A DNA stretch of 64,000 nucleotides from Lachnospiraceae bacterium (GTDB lineage: Bacteria > Bacillota > Clostridia > Lachnospirales > Lachnospiraceae): the NCBI GenBank assembly GCA_017623675.1, contig JAGAOO010000056.1:1-64000 (forward strand). The letters run 5' to 3'. The position numbers and the translations under genes are program-made. This document shows, in pieces, positions 56,375 through 64,000 of the stretch. The notes under the pieces were generated by a model. That model saw nothing but the letters and a program-made list of their open reading frames with translations, was not told the origin of the DNA and did not search any database. How positions within the stretch are numbered: the stretch's first letter is position 1; every line of letters starts with the position of its first letter.

Positions 56375-57157
56375 ATGAGCAGAATCGGTTTTATTGGAAT
56401 GGGAAATATGGCACAGGCAATCGCAGAAGGATTCTTTCGGTCTGGAAAGATAGAGAAGAAGGGTGTTTTTGCTTATGCACCACATAAAGATAAATTATAT
56501 GCAAATAGTGAACGGATAGGATTTGTGCCGGCAGATTCCTTAAACGAATTAGTTGAAAAGTCGGATATGGTAATCATGGCATGTAAGCCATATCAGATTG
56601 CAGAGGTGTTAGAAAAGATAAAAGAAAAACTGCAGGGAAAAGCCCTTCTTTCTATCGCCGCAGGCTGGGTATATGAAGATTATCATAAGATACTGGGTGA
56701 TACAGTACGAATTCAATGTATCATGCCAAATACACCGGCGATGGTAGGAGAGGGAGTTTTATTGTTTGAAGCCACCCATTCTTTGGAGAAGGAAGAACGT
56801 AGCTTTGTTTTGGATTTGTTTGCTTCTTTAGGCTTGGTGGAGGAATTGCCAACGAGTCTTATGGGCATTGGTGGCGCAGTATCCGGCTGTGGACCGGCAT
56901 TTATGGATTTAATTATGGAAGCTTATGCAGATGCGGCTGTAAAATATGGTATTCCGAGAGCAACTGCATACAAATTGATTTCGCAGACTATGCTTGGAAG
57001 TGCGAAACTACAGCAAATCACGGGGACTCATCCGGGGGTATTGAAGGATGCGGTATGTTCTCCAAATGGTACGACTATTCGAGGTGTGGATGCATTAGAG
57101 CATGGCGGCTTACGTGCAACCTGTATGGATTCCATTGATGCAGTTATGAATAAATAA
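56375..57157 (+). CDS. proC: Pyrroline-5-carboxylate reductase
   Basis: The 260-residue protein begins RIGFIGMGNMAQAIAEGFFR, the NADPH-binding fold, and has VIMACKPYQIAEVLEKIKE, MPNTPAMVGEGV, the SGCGPAFMDLIMEAYADAAV helix and the family signature near THPGVLKDAVCSPNGTTIRG. It reduces pyrroline-5-carboxylate to proline, the last step of proline synthesis. proA and proB are not in the window. ATAAGGAG precedes the ATG. The TPR gene follows 28 bases later. Confidence 0.93.
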   Translation: MSRIGFIGMGNMAQAIAEGFFRSGKIEKKGVFAYAPHKDKLYANSERIGFVPADSLNELVEKSDMVIMACKPYQIAEVLEKIKEKLQGKALLSIAAGWVYEDYHKILGDTVRIQCIMPNTPAMVGEGVLLFEATHSLEKEERSFVLDLFASLGLVEELPTSLMGIGGAVSGCGPAFMDLIMEAYADAAVKYGIPRATAYKLISQTMLGSAKLQQITGTHPGVLKDAVCSPNGTTIRGVDALEHGGLRATCMDSIDAVMNK

Positions 57158-57185
57158 AAGGTCTGACAGGCTTTAGGAGGCTTCT

Positions 57186-58007
57186 ATGAAACAAAAGGAA
57201 CATACCAAAGGGAAAAAACTCCTTCGATTATTGGTAACAGTAATTATTATGGCAGTTATTAGTGGAATTGGAGTTTTTATCATCCATATTTATAATAGTA
57301 TACAAGCAAAAAGTGAATATCGGGACTTGGGTATTATTGATTATGCCAACGGTAATTATGTACATGCAGTAGTTAATTTCCAGGCATCCTTGAAGGAAAA
57401 GACATTTTTTACGGAACCTTTGGACCGGGATACTCGTTTGTATCTTGCAGACTCCTATTTTTTGTTAAATCAATATCAGGAGGCAATTGAACAATATGAT
57501 ATTCTGTTAGAAACGGAAGAGGAGCAGATTGCATATTTGAATTTACAGAAGCAGATGGCACAGGGATTGATAGATTTTCAAAATGGTGACTTCGAAGCGG
57601 CTTTGCCGGCGTTTCAAGCTGCCATTGATGCCGGACATACAGAGTGTACGCTATATGCCGGTGTGTGCGCTGTGGAATTGGGTAGGGAAGCAGAAAGCGT
57701 TGCATATTTAACAACGTATTTGTCCTATAATCCGGATAGTGCATATGCCTGTACCCAACTGGCTGATTACTATTTACGACAGGGCTTGTATGATACCTGT
57801 TATCAGTATCTGCAGCAGGGCTTACAATCAACGGATCGTAGCTGTGACGAAGAATTATTATATGTTGAAATTGTTTATTATGAATATAAGCATGAGTTTA
57901 ATCGAGCATATGAATTAACGAAAGCATATATGGAAACATTCCCTGTAACAGAGAAGATTCAAAAAGAATATGATTTTCTTTATACCAGGCAGACGATAGA
58001 AGAATAG
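57186..58007 (+). CDS. Membrane-anchored TPR protein
   Basis: A basic N-terminus is followed by one hydrophobic segment (about residues 15-36, VTVIIMAVISGIGVFIIHIY), then repeated helix pairs of the tetratricopeptide type (for example LGIIDYANGNYVHAVVNFQA, YLADSYFLLNQYQEAIEQYD, GLIDFQNGDFEAALPAFQAA, ACTQLADYYLRQGLYDTCYQ). The TPR domain should face outward and bind a protein or peptide partner, unknown. It lies between proC and hflX (8 bases before hflX) and is probably co-transcribed with hflX and tgt. Confidence 0.82.
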   Translation: MKQKEHTKGKKLLRLLVTVIIMAVISGIGVFIIHIYNSIQAKSEYRDLGIIDYANGNYVHAVVNFQASLKEKTFFTEPLDRDTRLYLADSYFLLNQYQEAIEQYDILLETEEEQIAYLNLQKQMAQGLIDFQNGDFEAALPAFQAAIDAGHTECTLYAGVCAVELGREAESVAYLTTYLSYNPDSAYACTQLADYYLRQGLYDTCYQYLQQGLQSTDRSCDEELLYVEIVYYEYKHEFNRAYELTKAYMETFPVTEKIQKEYDFLYTRQTIEE

Positions 58008-58015
58008 GAGAATGA

Positions 58016-59257
58016 ATGGCAGAATTATATGAATTAAAGGAAGCAAAGGAACAGGTAATATTAGTAGCAGCTTCCCTAAATGATGAAGTATCGGCACAGG
58101 ATTCCCTGGATGAACTGGAAGAACTGGTGAAAACAGCGGGAGCTTTGACGGTAGGACGTTTTGTGCAGAATCGTCAAATGTTAGATGCAGCCACTTATAT
58201 CGGAAGTGGCAAGGTATTAGAACTGAAAGAAATGATACTGGAAATGGGAGCAACCGGTATTGTCTGTGATGATGAATTGACCCCATCCCAGATGAATAAT
58301 CTGGAACGGGAACTGAACACAAAGATTATGGACCGAACTATGGTAATTCTGGATATATTCGCAGCAAGAGCTTCTACCAGAGAGGGTAAAATTCAGGTAG
58401 AGCTTGCACAGTTACGGTATCGCTCTACCCATTTGATTGGATTGGGTAGCGTTATGTCCAGACAAGGTGGTGGAATTGGAACCAGAGGTCCGGGAGAAAA
58501 ACAGTTGGAGATGGACCGGCGTGTGATTCGGGAACGGATATCCAAGCTAAAGGCGGAATTGGAACAGGTGAAAATCAATCGAAGTACCCAACGGAAACGT
58601 CGGCTGGGTAATGGAATTCCGGTGGTTTGTATCGTAGGCTATACCAATGCAGGAAAATCCACATTACTAAATACATTAACGGATTCGGAAGTGTTATCAG
58701 AGGACAAGCTGTTTGCAACCCTTGACCCTACAACCCGGAGTCTGGAACTGCCGGATGGTCAGCAGGTATTGTTAACGGATACGGTTGGGTTTATCCGTAA
58801 ACTGCCACATCACTTAATACAGGCGTTTCGTTCTACATTAGAGGAAGCAAAATATTCCGATTATATCCTTCATGTTGTAGATGCTTCCAATCCCCAGATG
58901 GATATTCAAATGCATACGGTGTATGAAACCTTACGAGAACTCGGGGTGGAAGGACGGCCAATTATAACTGCATTTAATAAGGTGGATAAAGAGGCTGTAC
59001 CGGAAGTGTTAAAGGATTTTAAGGCAGATGAAACCTACCGGATTTCCGCAAGAACCGGATATGGTTTAGAACCCTTGCTGGAAGGAATCAGCAGACGGAT
59101 TCGGGAAAGCCGGATATATCTGGAGCATTTGTATCCATATAATGAAGCGGCAAAGATTGCTATGATTCGTAATAACGGACAGATTATAGAAGAAGAATAT
59201 CGGGAGGACGGAATCTTTATTCGTGCCTTCGTAGATCAAAGAGGTAATTATGTATAA
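58016..59257 (+). CDS. hflX: GTPase HflX (ribosome-associated)
   Basis: The N-terminal HflX domain has GAGTLTVGRFVQNR-like sequence, YIGSGKVLELKEMI and RTMVILDIFAARASTREGKI, then a glycine-rich RQGGGIGTRGPGEKQLEMDR, a coiled-coil, and the GTPase domain with G1 GYTNAGKST, G3 DTVGFIRKLPH and G4 NKVD. HflX splits or rescues stalled 70S ribosomes. The 413-residue length is usual. It overlaps tgt by eight bases. The start ATG 58016 has AGGAG 4-8 bases upstream. Confidence 0.93.
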   Translation: MAELYELKEAKEQVILVAASLNDEVSAQDSLDELEELVKTAGALTVGRFVQNRQMLDAATYIGSGKVLELKEMILEMGATGIVCDDELTPSQMNNLERELNTKIMDRTMVILDIFAARASTREGKIQVELAQLRYRSTHLIGLGSVMSRQGGGIGTRGPGEKQLEMDRRVIRERISKLKAELEQVKINRSTQRKRRLGNGIPVVCIVGYTNAGKSTLLNTLTDSEVLSEDKLFATLDPTTRSLELPDGQQVLLTDTVGFIRKLPHHLIQAFRSTLEEAKYSDYILHVVDASNPQMDIQMHTVYETLRELGVEGRPIITAFNKVDKEAVPEVLKDFKADETYRISARTGYGLEPLLEGISRRIRESRIYLEHLYPYNEAAKIAMIRNNGQIIEEEYREDGIFIRAFVDQRGNYV

Positions 59258-60380
59258 GATTATTGCAAAAGATGGAAAAGCAAAGCGGGCATCCTTCGAG
59301 ACTGTGCATGGAACCGTACAGACACCGGTTTTTATGAATGTAGGAACAGTGGCAGCGATTAAAGGAGCAGTAGCAACAGAGGATTTGCAACAGATTGGAA
59401 CTCAGATAGAACTTTCGAATACCTATCATCTTCATGTCAGACCGGGAGATGAAGTAATTCGGAAATTGGGAGGATTGCATAAATTCATGGTATGGGACAA
59501 ACCAATCCTTACCGATTCCGGTGGATTTCAGGTGTTTTCTCTGGCGGGGTTGCGGAAGATAAAAGAAGAAGGAGTATACTTTAACTCTCATGTAGATGGA
59601 AGGAAAATCTTCATGGGACCGGAGGAGAGTATGCAGATTCAGTCCAATCTGGCATCTACCATTGCAATGGCATTTGATGAATGTCCATCCAGTGTGGCAG
59701 AACGGAACTATGTAGAGCAGTCAGTTGCCAGAACGACTCGCTGGCTGGAACGGTGCAAAAACGAGATGGCAAGGTTGAACAGCCTGCCGGATACGATTAA
59801 TCCGCATCAGATGCTATTTGGTATTAATCAAGGGGCTGTTTTTGATGATATCCGAATTGCTCATGCAGATGCTATTTCCCAAATGGATTTGGATGGTTAT
59901 GCCATTGGTGGACTGGCAGTGGGAGAAAGTCATGAGGAAATGTATCATATCCTGGATGTGACAGTACCCCATTTGCCGGAGGATAAACCCACATATCTGA
60001 TGGGAGTTGGTACACCGGCAAATATTTTAGAGGCGGTAGACCGTGGTATAGATTTTTTTGACTGCGTCTATCCAACCCGAAACGGACGCCATGGACATCT
60101 GTATACTAACCATGGAAAGATTAATTTATTAAATGCAAAATTCGAATTAGACAGTCGTCCAATTGAAGAAGGCTGCCAATGTCCGGCATGCAGAACCTAT
60201 AGCCGGGCGTACATTCGTCATTTATTAAAAGCAAAAGAAATGTTAGGATATCGACTTTGTGTCTTGCATAATTTGTATTTTTATAATAAGATGATGGAGG
60301 AGATTCGAGGAGCCATAGAGAATGGCTGTTACAAGGAATACAAACAGGCAAAGCTTGCCGGGTTTGAAAATCATGAATAA
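59250..60380 (+). CDS. tgt: Queuine tRNA-ribosyltransferase (TGT)
   Basis: The TIM barrel has the substrate-binding ILTDSGGFQVFSLA, INQGAVFDD, GGLAVGESHEEM, the catalytic Asp in DFFDCVYPTRNGRHGH, and a zinc site CQCPACRTYSRAYIRHLL. It exchanges guanine at tRNA position 34 for preQ1 (or salvaged queuine in some Clostridia). At 376 residues it is the standard bacterial form. It overlaps hflX and precedes yajC by 14 bases, the common tgt-yajC gene order. Confidence 0.95.
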   Translation: MYKIIAKDGKAKRASFETVHGTVQTPVFMNVGTVAAIKGAVATEDLQQIGTQIELSNTYHLHVRPGDEVIRKLGGLHKFMVWDKPILTDSGGFQVFSLAGLRKIKEEGVYFNSHVDGRKIFMGPEESMQIQSNLASTIAMAFDECPSSVAERNYVEQSVARTTRWLERCKNEMARLNSLPDTINPHQMLFGINQGAVFDDIRIAHADAISQMDLDGYAIGGLAVGESHEEMYHILDVTVPHLPEDKPTYLMGVGTPANILEAVDRGIDFFDCVYPTRNGRHGHLYTNHGKINLLNAKFELDSRPIEEGCQCPACRTYSRAYIRHLLKAKEMLGYRLCVLHNLYFYNKMMEEIRGAIENGCYKEYKQAKLAGFENHE

Positions 60381-60394
60381 ATGGAGGACTTGAT

Positions 60395-60802
60395 ATGTTT
60401 TACACATTACTTGAGGCAACAGCAGGTGCGGCAGGCGGAGAAGGCGCAACAACCGGATTTGGAAATTGGACTATGATTATATCTATCTTGTTAATGGTTG
60501 CTGTTTTTTATTTTCTGTTAATTCGTCCGCAGAAAAAACAGCAAAAAGAACAGGAAGCTATGATGTCTGCATTAAAGCCGGGAGACAGCATCATGACTAC
60601 AAGTGGTTTTTATGGTGTTATTCTGGATATTGTAGATGATACAGTTATTGTTGAGTTTGGTAATAATAAGAATTGTCGTATTCCAATGAACAAGGCAGCA
60701 ATTGCTCAGGTGGATAAGCCGGAAGCAGAAGCCCCTGCGGAAGAAGTAGAAGACAAGAAAGAAAAGAAGAAGATGTCTTTAGGCAAGAAGAAGGAAGACT
60801 AA
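60395..60802 (+). CDS. yajC: Preprotein translocase subunit YajC
   Basis: One membrane helix (about residues 25-44, MIISILLMVAVFYFLLIRPQ) ends in the hallmark IRPQKKQQKE, followed by LKPGDSIMTTSGFYGVILDI and a charged Lys/Glu-rich tail. The extracytoplasmic N-terminus (ATAGAAGGEGATTGF) is Gly/Ala-rich. YajC associates with SecDF in the Sec translocase. At 135 residues it is slightly longer than E. coli YajC because of the acidic-basic tail. A terminator follows and ends the tgt-yajC unit. Confidence 0.93.
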   Translation: MFYTLLEATAGAAGGEGATTGFGNWTMIISILLMVAVFYFLLIRPQKKQQKEQEAMMSALKPGDSIMTTSGFYGVILDIVDDTVIVEFGNNKNCRIPMNKAAIAQVDKPEAEAPAEEVEDKKEKKKMSLGKKKED

Positions 60803-60806
60803 TAGG

Positions 60807-60834
60807 AAAGCAGGCATTTGCCTGCTTTTTCTTT
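60807..60834 (+). terminator. Intrinsic terminator after yajC
   Basis: AAAGCAGGC (60807-60815) pairs perfectly with GCCTGCTTT (60820-60828) across a four-base loop, followed by TTCTTTC. Confidence 0.92.
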
Positions 60835-60877
60835 CAGAGGAAAACGATATATGAGGAGAGCAAGAGGAGGAGCGATT

Positions 60878-61855
60878 ATGAAACGATGGAAAGTGGTAGT
60901 TACTGTAACGGCACTTAGTCTTATGGCACTGTTAGGAGGCTGTAAGAAAGAACCGGAGCAAGAAGGGAATGGTAATATAAAGGACAATATTCCGGCGGAC
61001 GAATCTGTCGAAGATATTTATTATGAATTTGTTGAAGATGAATTGGTACCTGAATTAGGAGTCGCCAATCTGTCAACGACATCTGTTACGATTCATGATG
61101 CCAATGAAAACTGGTTTTATTGTGATGGAATTCTGTCGGCATATATAGATGATTTAGACCATGATGGCATAGAAGATATGCTGTTACTCTTCATGGAGAA
61201 GACCGATTACGACAATGATTATATGGATGCAGATGCGGTATACCATATTGTTGCGAATGTATATACTTTAGAAAATGATACTCCGGTACTGAAGAGTGGA
61301 ACCTTATTAGCACGAACAGATGATGAAATGTTGTTCTATCCATCGATACAAGGAAATGATATTCATATGTATGTTTCGGCGGTTGAACAGGATGGTGCTA
61401 CGTATATCGTGTTCGAGGAAGGCGTATTTGCCAATACCTTTGCAGACGGAATGAACAGAAATTATTGGGCGTACACATATGAAAATGAAGATTTACATTT
61501 TGCATACCAGTTTGTTCAAGACGGTTTGGGAAGTGCAGGTATGACATACCATGCGAATGTGTATCAGAACGGTAAATTGACATCGTCTGATTTATTCTAT
61601 GAGATGGATAGTGATTCAACCTATGCTTCCTATGATGAAGCCGTAAAAGCATTTTTCAAGGAGCAAGGTCTAGAGGTTGCTTATCACAATTTTGAAAAGA
61701 GTATTTTTGCAGGCACAGGCCGGCAGAACGATATTTTGGAACTCCATATTCAAAATGAGGGAGTGGATTACGAAAACTTGAATTTCACCTTTGCCTTCTG
61801 GGGAGAGGATGGCACCGGATTACGTGACAAGATTACATGTCTTAAGAGCAACTAA
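60878..61855 (+). CDS. Hypothetical lipoprotein (325 aa)
   Basis: A signal peptide KRWKVVVTVTALSLMALLG ends in the lipobox LGGC, so the protein is anchored outside the cell. After an acidic linker comes a single globular region with no domain I recognise. One feature is an Asp-rich loop YIDDLDHDGIEDMLLL near residue 90, which has the DxDxDGxxD spacing of calcium-binding dockerin/EF-hand-like or FG-GAP-like loops. ATG 60878 follows AGAGGAGG. Its last 36 bases overlap, tail to tail, the PHP gene on the other strand. Confidence 0.7.
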   Translation: MKRWKVVVTVTALSLMALLGGCKKEPEQEGNGNIKDNIPADESVEDIYYEFVEDELVPELGVANLSTTSVTIHDANENWFYCDGILSAYIDDLDHDGIEDMLLLFMEKTDYDNDYMDADAVYHIVANVYTLENDTPVLKSGTLLARTDDEMLFYPSIQGNDIHMYVSAVEQDGATYIVFEEGVFANTFADGMNRNYWAYTYENEDLHFAYQFVQDGLGSAGMTYHANVYQNGKLTSSDLFYEMDSDSTYASYDEAVKAFFKEQGLEVAYHNFEKSIFAGTGRQNDILELHIQNEGVDYENLNFTFAFWGEDGTGLRDKITCLKSN

Positions 61856-62668
61856 TAGTTCTTCGGTCACACGTAAACCACCGCGACCTGTTCCAAGGTC
61901 GATATCCGGTTTATTTGCTCCATGGAAATCAGAACCGCCGGAAACTACAAGTTGATATTTTAAGGCAAGAGAACGAAGCTTATCACTCTGAGAAATGTTA
62001 TTGGAAGAGTGGTAGGCTTCGATTCCTTTTAAACCAAGAGGAATCAGATATTGAATCAGTTCCTCTATTTCCTGATAGCCGAATTTATAAAGCATAGGAT
62101 GGGCTAAGATAGGAATTCCCCCTGCCTTGACAATCAATGGGATGGCAAGCTCCGGTGTGACCTGCGGTTTTGGAAGATAATACGGACATCCTACGCCTAC
62201 ATAACGGTCGAATGCGGTATGCTTGTCCTTACAGATACCTTTCTCCACTAAAACTCTGGCAAAATGGGCTCTGGTAATCACGCTGTTTGGATTGCCTGCC
62301 AGTAAATCCTCTAACGTGATGTTAATACCGTCCTTTTGAAATAACGCAATCATATCCAGATTCCGTTTCAATCTTGCCTGCTCCAGTCTGTTAAGTTCAG
62401 CAAGAAAATTAGGATTCTTATAATCTACATATAGACCAAGTACATGTATTTCCACATTTTTATAATAGCAGGAAAGCTCTGTTGCAGGAATAACCTCCAA
62501 ATCCGAGCCCTCTGCGGCATGGATGGCTTCCTCTATTCCCTTTACAGTATCATGGTCGGAGAGGGCAATGGCTGCCAGATTCTTTTCAATTGCCAGATGA
62601 ACAACCTCCGTTGGCGTAAGTGTACCGTCAGAAGCATTGGAATGTACATGTAAATCAACGTATCGCAT
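61820..62668 (-). CDS. PHP-domain metal-dependent phosphoesterase (TrpH/YciV-like)
   Basis: The 282-residue polymerase-and-histidinol-phosphatase domain has its metal ligands in DLHVHSNASDG, SDHDTVKG, ATELSCYY, EIHVLGLYVD, RAHFARVLVEKG, LAHPM and GSDFHG. Such proteins hydrolyse 3',5'-nucleoside bisphosphates or trim 5' ends of small RNAs (RNase AM activity in E. coli TrpH/YciV). The start at 62668 is preceded by AAAGGA. It is a single-gene unit, convergent with the lipoprotein gene, and no terminator fits between them. Confidence 0.9.
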   Translation of the reverse strand: MRYVDLHVHSNASDGTLTPTEVVHLAIEKNLAAIALSDHDTVKGIEEAIHAAEGSDLEVIPATELSCYYKNVEIHVLGLYVDYKNPNFLAELNRLEQARLKRNLDMIALFQKDGINITLEDLLAGNPNSVITRAHFARVLVEKGICKDKHTAFDRYVGVGCPYYLPKPQVTPELAIPLIVKAGGIPILAHPMLYKFGYQEIEELIQYLIPLGLKGIEAYHSSNNISQSDKLRSLALKYQLVVSGGSDFHGANKPDIDLGTGRGGLRVTEELLVALKTCNLVT

Positions 62669-62843
62669 AGGAATGTCCTTTCATGTGTTATGATTATGAA
62701 ACAGTATAGCCTGTCACTGGGTTCATTATAACATAAGAAGTGTGTGGATGCACGCGCAGGTCATATTGAAATTGAATCTTGTATTTCCCTTTTCCTTATG
62801 TGATAATAATTTCATGATTTATATGTAAAGGAGAAAAATCATT

Positions 62844-63470
62844 ATGGAAGAAAATAACAAAAGACCGGCGATGGCGGTAATAGCATTGGTATTAGGTATT
62901 CTCTCAATCCTGTCCTCTTGTGCATTTGGAGCAGGTGCTTTGTTTGGTATCATTGCAATCATTCTGGCAATTGTTGCAAAGAAGAAAATGAATCGGAAGG
63001 ATGGTGTGTGTATCGGAGGATTGGTAACGGGTATAGTAGGAACGGTAATTTCGTTAATTATGCTTCTCTTTGTGGGAATTATGGGAGCTTCTATTTTACC
63101 AAGTGCTATGAGATATACATCAAAATCTGAGATGTCATCAGATATATCGACAGGTACAACGATTGCTTCTGCAATCAATGCCAGCCTGGCTGTGGAAGAA
63201 GTGTATAATGATATGCAGGCATATACGGATACAGTATATAGCTTATCAGATGATTATTATGATTTACCTGAGAGTTTTCGAAATGAAATGGACTATATGA
63301 TGGGTGAAAGATTGTGTGATTTAGAACCGGAATATACAAAGAATGGTGCCACCGGTTATGCATTTATGATTGATTCGTATTCCAATCAGGTACACGTATA
63401 CATTTCAAGTGGTAGCTGGTATACTGCATGGGAAATATATCCGAATGTTAGTGATGATTATATAGATTAA
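62844..63470 (+). CDS. DUF4190-type membrane protein
   Basis: The N-terminal 80 residues have the DUF4190 pattern: AMAVIALVLGILSILSSCAF and GALFGIIAIILAIVAKKKMN, then the basic turn, then CIGGLVTGIVGTVISLIML. The extracellular C-terminal part (about 85-208) is Ser/Asp/Tyr-rich, with no motif known to me (MDYMMGERLCDLEPEYTKNG). The ribosome site AAAGGAG precedes ATG 62844. Function unknown. It stands alone; a long non-coding stretch follows before the iron-sulfur scaffold gene. Confidence 0.72.
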   Translation: MEENNKRPAMAVIALVLGILSILSSCAFGAGALFGIIAIILAIVAKKKMNRKDGVCIGGLVTGIVGTVISLIMLLFVGIMGASILPSAMRYTSKSEMSSDISTGTTIASAINASLAVEEVYNDMQAYTDTVYSLSDDYYDLPESFRNEMDYMMGERLCDLEPEYTKNGATGYAFMIDSYSNQVHVYISSGSWYTAWEIYPNVSDDYID

Positions 63471-63570
63471 CGCTGGTGAAGTAGAAAAATAATAATCTAA
63501 GACTTTTTCCAGGATTTTATTTAAAAATAATCTAGACTATTTTGTCATTTTATGAGAAAATATATCCAAA

Positions 63571-63592
63571 TGGGTGTCTATAGACAACCCAG
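63571..63592. promoter_or_regulatory. Near-palindrome upstream of the scaffold-like gene
   Basis: TGGGT-GTCTATAGAC-A-ACCCA is an inverted repeat with a perfect ten-base palindrome in its core and a single unpaired A. It is about 60 bases before the end of the leader region and could be an operator or an RNA hairpin in the leader of the gene at 63653. Confidence 0.4.
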
Positions 63593-63652
63593 CAAGCGGG
63601 AGAATGTCAGAACCGTTTGTCTAATACTTTTATAATTGAAAGGAGTTTCAAC

Positions 63653-64000
63653 ATGATTTATTCACAGGAAGTAGAAAACATGTGTCCAGTTGCTCAGGGT
63701 GTTCATCATGGATGTGCACCAATTCCGGAAGAAGCAAAATGGGTACAGGCAAAAGAAGTTAAGGATATTTCCGGCTTAACACACGGTATTGGCTGGTGTG
63801 CACCACAGCAGGGTGCCTGCAAGCTGACCTTGAATGTTAAGGAAGGTATTATTCAGGAAGCATTGGTTGAAACAATTGGTTGCTCTGGTATGACTCATTC
63901 AGCAGCTATGGCTTCTGAAATCTTACCGGGATTAACAGTAATGGAAGCATTGAATACAGACTTAGTATGTGATGCAATTAATACTGCTATGAGAGAGTTA
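63653..64000 (+). CDS. Iron-sulfur cluster assembly scaffold-like protein (3' truncated by window)
   Basis: ATG 63653 follows AAAGGAG, and the frame is open for 116 codons to the window edge. The sequence (starting IYSQEVENMCPVAQGVHHGC, with IGWCAPQQGACKLTLNVKEG and ETIGCSGMTHSAAMASEILP) resembles the Clostridial scaffold-like proteins related to NifU/IscU, usually encoded beside a GGGtGRT-family protein. Several cysteines are conserved in NifU-like spacing (GCSGM replaces the FGCG of IscU). The partner gene would lie just outside the window. The function is inferred from family resemblance only. Confidence 0.75.
   Translation, partial: MIYSQEVENMCPVAQGVHHGCAPIPEEAKWVQAKEVKDISGLTHGIGWCAPQQGACKLTLNVKEGIIQEALVETIGCSGMTHSAAMASEILPGLTVMEALNTDLVCDAINTAMREL

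Overview
The window reads as chromosome of an anaerobic, low-G+C Gram-positive bacterium of the Clostridia, most likely Lachnospiraceae. The reasons are strong AGGAGG ribosome sites, consensus sigma-A promoters, intrinsic terminators, desulfoferrodoxin, indolepyruvate:ferredoxin oxidoreductase, split transketolase, and the style of the LysR, XRE and Rrf2 regulators. I see no rRNA, tRNA, CRISPR array or insertion sequence.

Layout. 1-2750 is a small accessory patch: a desulfoferrodoxin tail, small orphan genes, a beheaded XRE repressor and a HicAB toxin-antitoxin pair. 2747-4684 is a c-di-GMP phosphodiesterase-type protein with unusual base use. 4804-8600 holds a Na+/alanine symporter behind an attenuator-like leader, a glyoxalase-fold protein, a ketopantoate-reductase relative and a membrane protein. 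8617-12275 is a phosphorelay (double-receiver protein plus hybrid kinase). 12338-15087 is a phosphate unit: PhoP-type boxes, a PstS-like lipoprotein with its two halves in swapped order, and a Na+/Pi cotransporter. 15233-18642 is an XRE-ABC transporter operon. 18799-20888 holds LysR, an FNT channel and an overlapping microprotein. 21610-25772 is sbcCD with a small tail gene.

25873-39381 is a sulfur region. It contains a CysR/CmbR-like LysR regulator, TcdA, a sulfonate-type ABC transporter, a GNAT, two cysteine synthases, an ECM4-like thiol transferase, remnants of a class-II amidotransferase and a glutamate-cysteine ligase-like gene, an Rrf2 regulator, IscS, IscU and O-acetylhomoserine sulfhydrylase. 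Two operons here, about 10 kb apart, share one promoter module with identical internal spacing, and each encodes a short leader peptide ending in a run of cysteine codons before its first sulfur gene. This pair of Cys-codon leaders is the best candidate for an undescribed regulatory system. A second motif, CCTA-N9-TAGG, marks the iscS and cysK promoters and probably belongs to the Rrf2 protein.

39597-47316 carries a Rieske oxidoreductase, XRE and MATE genes, an Rpn nuclease, an ArsC/Spx-like protein, an EamA exporter and dGTPase. 47356-55011 is central and aromatic amino acid metabolism: aminotransferase, transaldolase-like aldolase, transketolase, IorAB and phenylacetate-CoA ligase. 55197-64000 is mostly housekeeping (G1P dehydrogenase, ProC, HflX, Tgt, YajC, PHP phosphoesterase) and ends inside an iron-sulfur scaffold-like gene cut by the window edge.
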